Origin: Cupriavidus sp. IDO
Lineage (GTDB): Bacteria > Pseudomonadota > Gammaproteobacteria > Burkholderiales > Burkholderiaceae
Direction: 5' to 3'
DNA: 64,000 nt
NCBI RefSeq assembly: GCF_000812465.1
Contig: NZ_JWMA01000182.1
Span: 1 to 64,000 of the forward strand
Shown here: positions 44,861 through 53,361 of the stretch, one piece after another
Layout of the letters: each line of letters opens with the position of its first letter
Position numbering within the stretch: the stretch's first letter is position 1
Notes under the pieces: generated by a model
The model's input: the letters and a program-made list of their open reading frames with translations, nothing else
Told to the model about the DNA's origin: nothing
Databases searched by the model: none
Position numbers and translations under genes: made by a program

Positions 44861-45462
44861 GGCTGCGGCTTGGCGTTTGTCGTAGGTCGACGGCCCCGTT
44901 TCGCCCTGCCGGGCGAGTTACTTTCTGACGGCGCCAGAAAGTAACCAAAGAGCGCCTGCTTGCCCGCCGGGCGGGAGTCTTATCGTAGTCTGCCTGCGTT
45001 TTTGTACGGGTATTCGCTTCAGGGCATAACTAGACTGCCTGACGCGCAGATCGCCAGGGGCAACGCCGGGAACGGCGCTGTCCTCCCGACCTCGTGAGAG
45101 CGGAGTGGCTCGGTGATCGAGCGCCGTGCCTGCGGCGAAGGTCACAGGCCGGCAACCGTGGTGCGCGATGCGGCTGCGCATGCCTCCGAGCCTCAAGCTG
45201 CGTGCCACTCCCCTCTCACGAGGTCGGGAGGACAGCCTGTCAATGCCTCGCGCCGTCTCGTTACCACGCGGCAGGCATCGTAGCTATGCCCTGAAGCGAA
45301 TACCCGTACAAAAACCGTCGAACACTATGATAAGACTGGCCGTCCGCCGAGGACAGAAGGCGCTTTTTGCTTCCTTTTTGGCGCAGTCAAAAAGGGAGTC
45401 GCCGGCTACGCCGGCGAAACAGCAGAGCATCCAAGAACCCAGACCCGCGATCCAGCGAAGAG
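44861..45462. repeat. Large palindromic mosaic repeat, copy C
   Basis: This element of about 602 bp is homologous over its whole length to copy A (27566-28174). The centre (45109-45204) has the same orientation as in copy A, but the arms are exchanged. Here the left arm has the type-1 blocks (TTGCCCGCCGGGCGGG and AGATCGCCAGGGGCAACG) and the right arm the type-2 blocks (TCTCGTTACCACGCGG and GGCCGTCCGCCGAGGACAG). Flanking hairpins are kept. It fills the gap between the convergent dehydrogenase and Bug receptor genes. Open frames inside it look accidental. Confidence 0.85.
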
Positions 45463-45505
45463 CCCCCATTTACGCAAGTCCGAAGGCCCCGGTATCCCCC
45501 TGACC

Positions 45506-46492
45506 CTAGTCGAGTTTAATGCCAGCCTTTTTCACCACCCCAGCCCACCGCGCCTGTTCATTGACAAAAAAGCGCCCGGTCTCGGCCGGCGTCATGGTCA
45601 CCACCTCCGCCCCCTGCGCCACCAGTTGCGAGCGCAAATCCGGCGAGCGGATGATCCGGATCAGTTCCGCATTGATGCGTGTCACCAGCGCATCCGGCAT
45701 GCTGGCAGGCGCCATCACGCCCTGCCAGGTGCCTGACTCGAAGTTGGCCACGCCCTGTTCGGCGATGGTCGGCACCTGAGCCAGCAGCGGCATGCGCGTG
45801 CGCTTGGACAACGCGATCAGCTTCAGCTTGCCCGACTGCACATGCGGCAGGGTCGCCAGCATGCCGTTCATCAGCACCTGCGCGCTGCCGCCAACGGTAT
45901 CCGCAATCGCTTGCGATCCGCCCTTGTACGGCACGTATTGCCACTTTGCGCCGGTTGCCTGCTCCACTGCCACGCCCGCCAGATGTGGAGCGCTGCCGAT
46001 CGCCGTGACGGCGAAATTGAGCTGGCTGCGCTTTGACAGCTCCACCAGCTCCTTCAGGCTGCCCACTTGCACCGACGGATGGACCACCAGCAGATGCGGC
46101 GAGTAGGCCAGCATGGTAACTGGCTTCAGGTCTTTCGAGATGTCGAACGTCAGCTTGGTATAGACCGAGGGGCTGATCGCCAGCGCGCCGATGTCGCACA
46201 GCATCAGCGTATGGTTGTCGTTCGCCTGGGCCACCATGGCCGCGCCGACGTTGCCGTTCGCGCCGGGCCGGTTGTCCACCACGATAGGCTGACCAAGCGC
46301 CTCGCCTAGCTGCTTGCTGATCAGGCGGGCGATGATGTCCGACGAACCGCCTGCGGTGTAGGGCACCACCAGTCGGATGGGACGGGTCGGCCAGCTCTGT
46401 GCGGCACGCGCAAGGCCTGTCGCGGAACCCGTTGCAAGGCCTACTGCAAGGGCGGAAGTCTGCTTGAGGAAAATACGGCGGCCATGGGTCAT
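45506..46492 (-). CDS. Bug/TctC-family receptor with Tat signal
   Basis: This 328-residue periplasmic receptor of the tripartite tricarboxylate transporter type has an N-terminus MTHGRRIFLKQTSALAVGLA carrying a perfect RRxFLK Tat motif. The Bug fold is recognised from WPTRPIRLVVPYTAGGSSDIIARLISKQL, VDNRPGANGNVGA and PYKGGSQAIADTVGGSAQVLM. AGGAGACAGAG precedes the ATG. It lies 60 bases downstream of a second Bug gene in one leftward unit behind the GntR regulator. Shared operator sites with kdgD suggest a hexarate or related acid ligand. No TctA/TctB membrane genes are seen here. Confidence 0.87.
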   Translation of the reverse strand: MTHGRRIFLKQTSALAVGLATGSATGLARAAQSWPTRPIRLVVPYTAGGSSDIIARLISKQLGEALGQPIVVDNRPGANGNVGAAMVAQANDNHTLMLCDIGALAISPSVYTKLTFDISKDLKPVTMLAYSPHLLVVHPSVQVGSLKELVELSKRSQLNFAVTAIGSAPHLAGVAVEQATGAKWQYVPYKGGSQAIADTVGGSAQVLMNGMLATLPHVQSGKLKLIALSKRTRMPLLAQVPTIAEQGVANFESGTWQGVMAPASMPDALVTRINAELIRIIRSPDLRSQLVAQGAEVVTMTPAETGRFFVNEQARWAGVVKKAGIKLD

Positions 46493-46552
46493 GCTCTGTC
46501 TCCTTTTATTGAATGATTCTGCGCATCTGCTTCACCGCCAAACACGCGCCGA

Positions 46553-47563
46553 TCATTCGAGCGCAATGCCGCCCTTCTCGATCACGGCCTTCCAGCGCTG
46601 CAGTTCCTGCGTTTCGAACTGCGCAAACTGCTCCGGCGTGTTCGCGACCACCTCGAAGCCGCTCTCGGCCAGCTTCTGCTGCATCTTCGGATCCTTCAGC
46701 GTACCGACCAGCGCGCCGTGCAGGCGAGCCTTGATGTCGGCCGGCAAGCCCCGCGGCGCGGCGACGCCCTGCCAGGAATAGACCTCGACATCCTTCACGC
46801 CGCCCTCGGCCATGGTCGGCACATTGGGCAGCACCGCCGCGCGCTTGTCCGCTGTTACCGCCAGCGCCTTCAGCTTGCCGGTGCGGATCTGCTGCAGCAC
46901 CGCATTGATGTTCTGGAACGAGACGTCCACCTGCCCGGCCAGCAGGTCGGAGATGGCCGGCGCGCCGCCCTTGTAGGGAACGTGCAGGCCGTCCGTGCCG
47001 GACTTCTGCCAGAACAGCGCCGCGGTGAGGTGGTCGGACGAGCCCGCGCCGGACGTGGCAAAGCTGACCTTGCCCGGATGCTTCTTCATGTAGGCCACCA
47101 GTTCCTGCACGGAATTCGCCGGGAACTGCGGATTGGCCACCAGCACATTGGGCGCGCGCACGGCTACCGTCAGCAGATCGAAATCCTTGGCCGGGTCATA
47201 GCCCAGGCCCTTCTGCAGGAAGGGATTGACGGCATAGACGCCGATCGACGCCACCATCATCGTGTAGCCGTCCGCCGGCGCGCGCTTGACGAAGGTCGCA
47301 CCGATCGCGCCCGTGGCCCCCGGCCGGTTGTCCACCACGAAGGGCTGGCCCAGCTTCTCGTTGAGCGGCGCGGACAGCATGCGCGCGATGGTATCGGTCG
47401 AGCCGCCGGCCGGGAACGGCACGACGACCGAGACCGGACGCTGCGGCCAGTTCTGCGCAGCCGCCACGGCAGCGCCGGTTGCGAGCGCCGCAGCCACGAA
47501 AGCGCAGCCACGCAGCCAGTTGTGCACACGCTGGACGCGCCTGACCCGGGATGGTTGGAACAT
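46553..47563 (-). CDS. Bug/TctC-family receptor
   Basis: This 336-residue periplasmic receptor has a long Sec-type signal (about 1-36, ending AVAAA). Bug motifs follow: NWPQRPVSVVVPFPAGGSTDTIARML, VDNRPGATGAIGATFV, PYKGGAPAISDLLAGQVDVSFQ. The ATG at 47563 has GGAGACAAC before it; the open frame upstream is not family sequence. It diverges from the GntR gene, and the shared intergenic region holds the GTCATCGTATGAC palindrome about 29 bases before its start. A second Bug gene follows. The ligand is probably an aldarate or similar acid, by context. Confidence 0.87.
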   Translation of the reverse strand: MFQPSRVRRVQRVHNWLRGCAFVAAALATGAAVAAAQNWPQRPVSVVVPFPAGGSTDTIARMLSAPLNEKLGQPFVVDNRPGATGAIGATFVKRAPADGYTMMVASIGVYAVNPFLQKGLGYDPAKDFDLLTVAVRAPNVLVANPQFPANSVQELVAYMKKHPGKVSFATSGAGSSDHLTAALFWQKSGTDGLHVPYKGGAPAISDLLAGQVDVSFQNINAVLQQIRTGKLKALAVTADKRAAVLPNVPTMAEGGVKDVEVYSWQGVAAPRGLPADIKARLHGALVGTLKDPKMQQKLAESGFEVVANTPEQFAQFETQELQRWKAVIEKGGIALE

Positions 47564-47591
47564 GGTTGTCTCCTGTCCGTATATGTTATCT

Positions 47592-47621
47592 GTCATCGTA
47601 TGACTGATAACCCAGTATAAT
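47592..47621. promoter_or_regulatory. Divergent promoter with GntR-type operator
   Basis: GTCATCGTATGAC (47592-47604), preceded by GTTATCT and followed by TGATAAC, is the inverted form of the kdgD operator. A consensus -10 TATAAT lies at 47616-47621 for the rightward GntR gene, so the palindrome covers the -35 region. It can control both the Bug genes and gntR. Confidence 0.65.
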
Positions 47622-47671
47622 AAGCACATCTCAAACTGGTCAAGCCCGGGAATCCCCGCCCGCATCCGTCT

Positions 47672-48421
47672 ATGTCAAATGCCCAGATGGCTTCTGCCGC
47701 TACACCGCGCCGACGCGGCCGCACGCTTGCCGAAGAGGTGGTCAGCAGCCTGAGCGAAGAGATCCGGCAAGGCCGGATCAAGCCGGGCGACAAACTCCCG
47801 ACCGAATCCGAGATCATGGCCGCGCAGGGCGTCAGCCGAACCGTCGTGCGTGAGGCGCTCTCGCGGCTGCAGGCCAGCGGCCTGGTGGAAACGCGCCACG
47901 GCATCGGCACCTTTGTGCTGGAGCGCGCGGCCGAAGCGCCCTCGCCGTTCCGCATCGACCCGGCCGCCATGGGCACCGCACTGGATGTGCTGGCTATGCT
48001 GGAATTCCGCGTGAGCCTGGAGGCGGAAGCCGCCAGCCTGGCCGCAACCCGCCGCAGCGACATGCAGCTTGCCGCCATGCGCCGCGCGCTGGACGAGCTC
48101 AAGCGCAGCGCGGTGGAGGGCAACGACGCCGTGGACAGCGATTTCGAGTTCCACATGGCCATCGCCCGCGCCACGGGCAACCGCTATTTCACGGACATCA
48201 TGGGCCACCTGGGCACCATGGTCATCCCGCGCAGCCGCCTCCAGGTCAGCAAGCCAGAGCGCGAACAGTACCTGGACCGCGTGAACATCGAGCACGAGAA
48301 CATCTACGAGGCCATCGAGCGCCAGGACCCCGAGGCCGCCAAGGCCGCAATGCGCATGCACCTGACCAACAGCCGCGAGCGCCTGCGCAAGGCGTCGGCG
48401 ACAGCGGCTGCGCCGGCCTGA
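47672..48421 (+). CDS. GntR/FadR-family regulator of hexarate genes
   Basis: This 249-residue regulator has an N-terminal winged helix (about 18-85; LPTESEIMAAQGVSRTVVREALSRLQASGLVETRHGIGTFV) and a C-terminal FCD ligand domain (about 105-235). Metal-type histidines lie in FEFHMAIARATGN and HLGTMV. FCD regulators usually respond to organic acids. The palindrome GTCATACGATGAC occurs at kdgD, at its own divergent promoter and, with one change, after its gene. It is therefore proposed to repress kdgD, the dehydrogenase and the two Bug receptors. Galactarate, glucarate or a keto-deoxy intermediate is the likely effector. Confidence 0.88.
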   Translation: MSNAQMASAATPRRRGRTLAEEVVSSLSEEIRQGRIKPGDKLPTESEIMAAQGVSRTVVREALSRLQASGLVETRHGIGTFVLERAAEAPSPFRIDPAAMGTALDVLAMLEFRVSLEAEAASLAATRRSDMQLAAMRRALDELKRSAVEGNDAVDSDFEFHMAIARATGNRYFTDIMGHLGTMVIPRSRLQVSKPEREQYLDRVNIEHENIYEAIERQDPEAAKAAMRMHLTNSRERLRKASATAAAPA

Positions 48422-48462
48422 CAGGCGTCGATGTGGGTGGCGCTTTTCGCTCACCCGCCTAT

Positions 48463-48475
48463 GTCATACGATGTC
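48463..48475. promoter_or_regulatory. Third copy of the GntR-type palindrome
   Basis: GTCATACGATGTC differs by one base from the perfect palindrome at 42103. It lies 42 bases after the gntR stop and before a terminator, with no gene start near it. It may be an auxiliary site or a relic of a duplicated promoter. Confidence 0.5.
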
Positions 48476-48495
48476 TAATAATGAATTCAGCAAAA

Positions 48496-48514
48496 CGGGC
48501 CGTCTTCCGGCCCG
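48496..48514. terminator. Bidirectional terminator between gntR and the aminotransferase gene
   Basis: CGGGCCG-TCTTC-CGGCCCG has perfect 7-bp arms. Read leftward it is followed by TTTTGC, giving a good terminator for the aminotransferase gene; read rightward it is followed by CTTTGCC and can serve gntR. Confidence 0.7.
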
Positions 48515-48542
48515 CTTTGCCTTCACAGGCTGACCGTCCGGA

Positions 48543-49808
48543 TTAGCCCTTCGCCTTCCCTGCCCCACCCTTCGCATGCGGCTCCGCATGCTCCGCGGCC
48601 GGCACCTTCACCAGCCCGTCGGCCCGGAACATCGCCTTGATCCCGCGCACCGCCTGCCGGATGCGTGATTCGTTCTCGATCAGGGCGAAGCGCACGTACT
48701 CGTCGCCGTAGTCGCCAAAGCCGATGCCAGGCGAGACCGATACCTTCGCCTTCGCCAGCAACTGCTTGGAAAACTCCAGCGAGCCCAGCGCCCGGTACGG
48801 TTCGGGAATGCGCGCCCAGATATACATCGACGCCTTCGGGATATCGACCGGCCAGCCGGATTCGATCAGCCCGCGCGCCAGCACGTCGCGCCGCGCCTGG
48901 TAGTGGGCGGCGATGTCCTTCACGCACTGCTGGTCGCCTTCCAGCGCGGCAATGGCCGCCACCTGCAGCGGCGTAAAGGTGCCGTAGTCGTGATAGCTCT
49001 TGATGCGCGTGAGTGCCGCGACCAGGTCGGGATTGCCGACCATGAAGCCGATCCGCCAGCCGGCCATGTTGTAGCTCTTGGACAGCGTGAAGAACTCCAC
49101 CGCGATATCCTTGGCGCCCGGCACCTGCATGATCGACGGGGCCTTCCAGCCATCGAACACGATATCGGCATAGGCCAGGTCGTGCACCACGAAGATGTCG
49201 TGCTTGCGGGCCAGTGCAATGACGCGCTCGAAGAAGTCCAGCTCCACGCATTCGGCCGTGGGATTGGACGGGAAGCCCAGCACGATCATCTTCGGCTTGG
49301 GATAGCTGCCCCGGATCGCGCGCTCGAGCTCGGCAAAGAAATCGACGCCAGGCACCAGCGGCACCGAGCGGATATCCGCGCCGGCAATCACGGCCCCGTA
49401 GATATGGATCGGATAGCTCGGGTCCGGCACCAGCACCGTATCGCCACGATCCAGCGTCGCCAGCATCAGGTGCGCCAGGCCTTCCTTGGAGCCAATGGTG
49501 ACGATGGCTTCGGTATCGGGATCGATCTCCACGTCATAGCGCTCGCGATACCAGTGCGAGATCGCGCGCCGCAGCCGCGGAATGCCCTTCGACGCCGAGT
49601 AGCCATGCGTATCGGGCCGCTGCGCGGCTTCCGTCAGCTTGGCAACGATATGCGGCGGCGTGGCGCCGTCCGGATTGCCCATGCTCATGTCGATGATGTC
49701 CTCGCCACGGCGGCGGGCGGCCATCTTGAGCTCGGCGGTGATATTGAAAACGTAGGGGGGAAGACGATCGATGCGCGCGAAGCGGCGCTTGCCAGAGGCG
49801 GCAGTCAT
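48543..49808 (-). CDS. alaC: Class I/II aminotransferase, AlaC-like
   Basis: This 421-residue PLP aminotransferase closely resembles AlaC, the glutamate-pyruvate transaminase for alanine synthesis. The PLP lysine lies in TLSKSYNMAGWRIGFMVGN (about residue 245). IDMSMGNPDGATPPHIV, GSKEGLAHLM and VPDPSYPIHIYGAVIAGA are family blocks. The C-terminus carries an Ala/Lys/Gly-rich tail of about 20 residues absent from E. coli AlaC. It stands alone, with a terminator behind it. Specificity is inferred from overall similarity; other 2-oxo acids could be used. Confidence 0.88.
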   Translation of the reverse strand: MTAASGKRRFARIDRLPPYVFNITAELKMAARRRGEDIIDMSMGNPDGATPPHIVAKLTEAAQRPDTHGYSASKGIPRLRRAISHWYRERYDVEIDPDTEAIVTIGSKEGLAHLMLATLDRGDTVLVPDPSYPIHIYGAVIAGADIRSVPLVPGVDFFAELERAIRGSYPKPKMIVLGFPSNPTAECVELDFFERVIALARKHDIFVVHDLAYADIVFDGWKAPSIMQVPGAKDIAVEFFTLSKSYNMAGWRIGFMVGNPDLVAALTRIKSYHDYGTFTPLQVAAIAALEGDQQCVKDIAAHYQARRDVLARGLIESGWPVDIPKASMYIWARIPEPYRALGSLEFSKQLLAKAKVSVSPGIGFGDYGDEYVRFALIENESRIRQAVRGIKAMFRADGLVKVPAAEHAEPHAKGGAGKAKG

Positions 49809-49905
49809 GTGGGTCCTTTAACGTAAGCGCCCGGAACCGTCCGAGCGACGTCGGCAGCCGTTGTCTCGGCTGCCGGGGACCTATCTTAGCGGGGACCCGG
49901 GAGAT

Positions 49906-50361
49906 TCACAACAATTTGCCGCCAGGCGGACTGCTCGGCCGGTTGGCGGGCAGGTGGTTGACGATGCAGTCCAGCGCGCGCGTATCGGTCTTGCCGCCGC
50001 CCAGCGCCCCGCTGATCGAATCGCGATACTGCGCAACGCTGATCCGCTTGTAGTACAGCCGCGAGGTCTGGTCGAGCCAATAGACATAGTTGTCGTCGCC
50101 ATTGCCGCCATTGGTGCGCAGCCAGTCGCTGATATTGCTCGAGCCGATGACCATGTTGGGGCATGACTTCTGCAGTGAATCGAGATAGGCGTTGAAGCCC
50201 TTGGCCTCGATGTTGCGCACCGAGTCGGGGGCGCAGGCGGCAGAGGCGAGCACGGCCGCCACAGCGGCGGCCAGTGCGATGCCGCGCGTGGCGGCATGGG
50301 TGTTGCGACGCTCGGAGGCTTGCTGCACGGCAGATTCCTTGACGAGTGGCAGTGCCGTCAT
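49906..50361 (-). CDS. Hypothetical secreted or lipoprotein-like protein
   Basis: A 151-residue protein with a basic N-terminal stretch, a hydrophobic segment (about 26-40) and Cys43 in VLASAAC. That could be a lipobox, although the -3 residue is Ser rather than Leu. The mature part contains SLQKSCPNMVIGSSNISDWL and WLDQTSRLYYKRISVAQYRDSISGAL, with paired cysteines. I do not recognise the family. It lies between the aminotransferase and the siderophore-reductase gene on the same strand as both, with separate spacing. A periplasmic or membrane-attached role is likely; function is unknown. Confidence 0.65.
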   Translation of the reverse strand: MTALPLVKESAVQQASERRNTHAATRGIALAAAVAAVLASAACAPDSVRNIEAKGFNAYLDSLQKSCPNMVIGSSNISDWLRTNGGNGDDNYVYWLDQTSRLYYKRISVAQYRDSISGALGGGKTDTRALDCIVNHLPANRPSSPPGGKLL

Positions 50362-50399
50362 CTTAGGCCATCCCGCGTGCTCACGGGCAATGCGGGTGA

Positions 50400-51236
50400 T
50401 CAGTCGTCCAGCGTCTCATGCACCGCCGCCGCGCCGCGCTTCCAGTAGCTCGATGCACGGATGCGCGTCTTGTCGATGCCGCGCTCAGTCACCAGGTATT
50501 GCCGCACCGCGCGCATTGCAACCGATTCGCCCGCCGCCCACACATAGCCTTCGCCACGCGGCAGCGTCAGCTTGCGCAGTGCGGGCTCGAGCAGGCTGCC
50601 TTCGGGCGCGTCGCCGCGATGGAGCCAGTGCACCTCCACATCCGCCGCACTGGGCAGCGCGATTTCGGCTTTGGCATCTGCCACTTCAAGCACGACCAGC
50701 GCCCGCGTTCCGCCGCCCAGCTCTTCGAGCCTGCGGCCGATGGCGGGGAGCGCAGTCTCGTCGCCGATCAGCAGGTGCCAGTCGAAGCCGGTGGGTACCA
50801 CGAAGGAACCGCGCGGTCCGCCGACGCCAAGGTATTGCCCCGGCTTTGCCTGTGCCGCCCACGTCGAGGCAGGGCCGTCGCCATGCAGGACGAATTCGAG
50901 ATCGAGCTCCTGTGCAGTGGCGTCATAGCGTCGCGGCGTATAGTCGCGCGCCGGCGGGCGCGGCTGCCCTTCGGGGAAGACCGGACCATTGGGGCCGACT
51001 TCGGGAAGCACTGGCTTATCCGCGCCGGGCGACGGGAAGAAGACCTTCACGTGATCATCGAATGATGCCGAGACAAAGTCCGCCAGATCGGCGCCGCCCA
51101 GCGTGACGCGCAGCAACTGCGGCGACACCAGCTGCGTGCTCCGCACCTGCAGCAGGCGCATCTTGAGCGGATGGCGAACGCGCTGGACGGTCAGCTCGCG
51201 CGCGGGAATGGAAGTGTTCTGCTCTGTGGTCGTCAT
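50400..51236 (-). CDS. Siderophore-interacting flavoprotein (ferric reductase), NfeF/YqjH-like
   Basis: This 278-residue cytoplasmic flavoprotein of the SIP family reduces ferric siderophores using NAD(P)H. The FAD-binding DYTPRRYD (about 98-105), the GQYLGVGGPRGSFVVP loop and the C-terminal GYVWAAGESVAMRAVRQYL and SSYWKRG motifs are characteristic. AAGGAA lies before the ATG at 51236. The gene is directly downstream of a PadR regulator with a metal-binding-like N-terminus. This pairing parallels E. coli yqjH (nfeF) under YqjI (nfeR). The role is probably iron release and metal homeostasis. Confidence 0.88.
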   Translation of the reverse strand: MTTTEQNTSIPARELTVQRVRHPLKMRLLQVRSTQLVSPQLLRVTLGGADLADFVSASFDDHVKVFFPSPGADKPVLPEVGPNGPVFPEGQPRPPARDYTPRRYDATAQELDLEFVLHGDGPASTWAAQAKPGQYLGVGGPRGSFVVPTGFDWHLLIGDETALPAIGRRLEELGGGTRALVVLEVADAKAEIALPSAADVEVHWLHRGDAPEGSLLEPALRKLTLPRGEGYVWAAGESVAMRAVRQYLVTERGIDKTRIRASSYWKRGAAAVHETLDD

Positions 51237-51314
51237 GGAATTCCTTGCGTTGCGTAGCCCCTGCACTTGCCGGGCCCACATGCCAATGGCTGCTGCGAAC
51301 GTCAGCGCCACGGA

Positions 51315-52007
51315 TCAGCTTTTGGGACCGGCTTCGATCTCGGCCGTGGCCTGCGACAGGATGTCGGCGATGCGCCGCTGCTCGTCGGCCGATGCCTCGC
51401 TGCGCATGGCCAGCGCCCGCTTGAGCGCCATGCGCGCCTGCACGAACTCCGGCAGCCAGCCGCCCTGCTCAGGTTCCGGCTGCGGCTCACCCGCCATGGC
51501 GCGGCGCATCCAGTCCATCTTGCGCGCCACATGGCGCAGCTTGCCGAGCATCAGGTCGATGCGCTCGCGGTTGGCGGCCAGGTGGGCGCGGCCCGTGTCG
51601 GAGAGCTGATAGCGCTTCTTGTTCCCTTCGGTATCGACCGTGGCATAGCCGACCTCCTCCAGATAGGTCAGCGCCGGATAGACCATGCCGGGGCTCGGCT
51701 TGTAGAAACCGCTGGTGCGCGTTTCCAGCGCCTTGATCAGCTCGTAGCCGTGACTGGGCTTTTCCTCCAGCAGCGCGAGCAGCAACAGTTGCAGGTCGTC
51801 GGCGCTGAACTTGCGGCCGCGGCGCCAGCCTTCGCCGTCAAAGTCGCCCGGCCCGCCAAAGCCCTCGCCACCATCTCCGCCTCCGCCCCAGAACCCGCCG
51901 CCGCGATGGTGGCCGCCGACGGCGTGCCACATGAAGTGCGGTGAAAGGCGCACAAGGATGTGATGACCGAAGCCGGCCATGCCGAAACGATCGGGAGGAT
52001 GGCGCAT
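51315..52007 (-). CDS. PadR-family regulator with His/Gly-rich N-terminus, NfeR/YqjI-like
   Basis: A 230-residue protein with two parts. The N-terminus (1-60) holds histidines 3, 15, 16, 24, 28, 33 and 34 and a Gly-rich run. The PadR winged helix follows (about 66-150; SHGYELIKALETRTSGFYKPSPGMVYPALTYLEEVGYA), then a helical dimerisation tail. E. coli YqjI (NfeR) has the same arrangement of a His-rich metal-sensing N-terminus and PadR domain, and controls the ferric reductase YqjH. Here the reductase gene follows 78 bases downstream on the same strand. A 17-bp inverted repeat lies just upstream, suggesting autoregulation. Nickel or iron sensing is inferred. Confidence 0.85.
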   Translation of the reverse strand: MRHPPDRFGMAGFGHHILVRLSPHFMWHAVGGHHRGGGFWGGGGDGGEGFGGPGDFDGEGWRRGRKFSADDLQLLLLALLEEKPSHGYELIKALETRTSGFYKPSPGMVYPALTYLEEVGYATVDTEGNKKRYQLSDTGRAHLAANRERIDLMLGKLRHVARKMDWMRRAMAGEPQPEPEQGGWLPEFVQARMALKRALAMRSEASADEQRRIADILSQATAEIEAGPKS

Positions 52008-52013
52008 GGAATA

Positions 52014-52055
52014 CTCCAGATATGTCGTAAAACATATCTTACGATATATCTGGAG
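52014..52055. promoter_or_regulatory. Long palindrome, probable PadR operator
   Basis: Two 17-bp arms (52014-52030 and 52039-52055) with a single mismatch flank an 8-base centre. The core reads ATATGTCGTAAAACATAT, with the ATGT/ACAT halves typical of PadR sites. It starts 7 bases before the regulator's ATG, so binding would block its transcription. Confidence 0.75.
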
Positions 52056-52100
52056 ATAGTCAAGGCGGCTTTGCCGGCCGCTTGTGAATCCCTGTCCCGG

Positions 52101-53174
52101 CTATTTCATGCGATACCAATAACAGCCATCCGCCCCGCTTTCACGCACCGCCTCTCCGCGCTCCAGCAGATAGTTCAGATGAGCGATGCTCTCCCCCGTC
52201 GCCATGCCCAGCAGCCCACCTCCGCCCGTGATCGGCCGCGAGAACAACTGGGCGAACACATCCACTGCCCGCTGCGGCTCGGCGAGCGCCTGCCGCAGCC
52301 GGTCCAGCGCCTGGTGCTGGCTGTCGCGGAGGTAGTCGACACGGGCGTGCAGGCCGCGGAAGGGCTCGTTGTGTGCCGGCAGGACCAGCACGTCGTCGGG
52401 CACTTCGGCGCGCACCTTGTCGAGCGAGGCGAGCCAGTCGCCCATCGGATCCGCGTCGGGCTCGGTCGGGAAGACCGACACGTTCGACGAAATTCGCGGC
52501 AGCACCTGGTCGCCCGAAATCAGAAGCTTCAGGTCGGGGCAGTAGAGGCAGGCGTGCTCGGGCGAGTGCCCAGTCCCGACCACGACGCGCCAGGCGTGGT
52601 CGCCGATCTGCAGGGTGTCGCCGTCGCTGAGGCGGTGGAAGCTCTCTGGCAGCGCATGGACATACTTGCCGAAGCCACCGAAGCGGGCGCGATAGACCTC
52701 CAGGTCATCGTCGCTCCAGCCGGCCTTGCGATAGAAGTCGATGGCTTCGCCAGGCGCCGCGCGCCCGGTGTCCGCGGCCAGCACGCGGCACATCAGGTAT
52801 TCGAGCCGGGTCATCCATAGGCTGCAGCCGAACTTGTGTGTCAGCCAGCCGGCCATGCCGATGTGGTCGGGATGCATGTGGGTGACGAAGAGCCGCGTCA
52901 GGCCGCCGTCCCCCAGCGCGCCGCCGCTGGCAAAGAGCGTGCGCCACGCCGCGGCGGTTTCGGGGGTCTGCATGCCGGAGTCGACCGCCGCCCATCCGTC
53001 GCCATCGCGGATCGCCCAGAGATTGATGTGGTCCAGCCGCATCGGCATCGGCATGCGCAGCCACAGCACGCCGGGCGCGATGTCATGCGCGTGGCCGGGT
53101 GCCGGCGCATCGCCGCACGGATAGTCGAGGACGGGTTTTTCGAGAGGGGGTTCGATGGGGGCGTGTTGGCTCAT
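52101..53174 (-). CDS. MBL-fold metallohydrolase with C-terminal winged helix
   Basis: This 357-residue metallo-beta-lactamase-fold hydrolase has the zinc motif THMHPDHIG (His99, His101, Asp103, His104), then GTGHSPEHACLY and SGDQVLPRIS with further metal ligands. A C-terminal BLACT-type winged helix (about 320-357) resembles LACTB2-like enzymes. The ATG at 53174 has GAGGAAG in front and is preferred over 53189. The substrate is unknown; thioesters, lactones and nucleic acids are all possible for this fold. It is probably not the missing PhnP, since it is far from the phosphonate island and differs in type. Confidence 0.8.
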   Translation of the reverse strand: MSQHAPIEPPLEKPVLDYPCGDAPAPGHAHDIAPGVLWLRMPMPMRLDHINLWAIRDGDGWAAVDSGMQTPETAAAWRTLFASGGALGDGGLTRLFVTHMHPDHIGMAGWLTHKFGCSLWMTRLEYLMCRVLAADTGRAAPGEAIDFYRKAGWSDDDLEVYRARFGGFGKYVHALPESFHRLSDGDTLQIGDHAWRVVVGTGHSPEHACLYCPDLKLLISGDQVLPRISSNVSVFPTEPDADPMGDWLASLDKVRAEVPDDVLVLPAHNEPFRGLHARVDYLRDSQHQALDRLRQALAEPQRAVDVFAQLFSRPITGGGGLLGMATGESIAHLNYLLERGEAVRESGADGCYWYRMK

Positions 53175-53361
53175 GTCTTCCTCAGCCATGCTCAGTGGCT
53201 TGCTGTCCGGATGGGTACCGGCCCAGAAACGAGCCGGCCGCTTTCTCTAAACAGCAACCACCTTAGCCGAGATACCCCATTCGCGCCACGTTGCGCAGCG
53301 CATCCCGTGCGCTGTTCGGCCGGCGTCACCCCATGGCCGGCCCTTGTGGCGTTTGCAGCAG

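Noticed and set aside
27566..45462. Interpretation of the large repeats as CRISPR arrays or integrons
   Set aside because: There are no short regularly spaced direct repeats, no cas genes and no integrase; the elements are single palindromic units.
52101..53174. The MBL-fold hydrolase as the missing PhnP
   Set aside because: It has a BLACT-type C-terminal winged helix, is much longer than PhnP and lies over 10 kb from the phosphonate genes.
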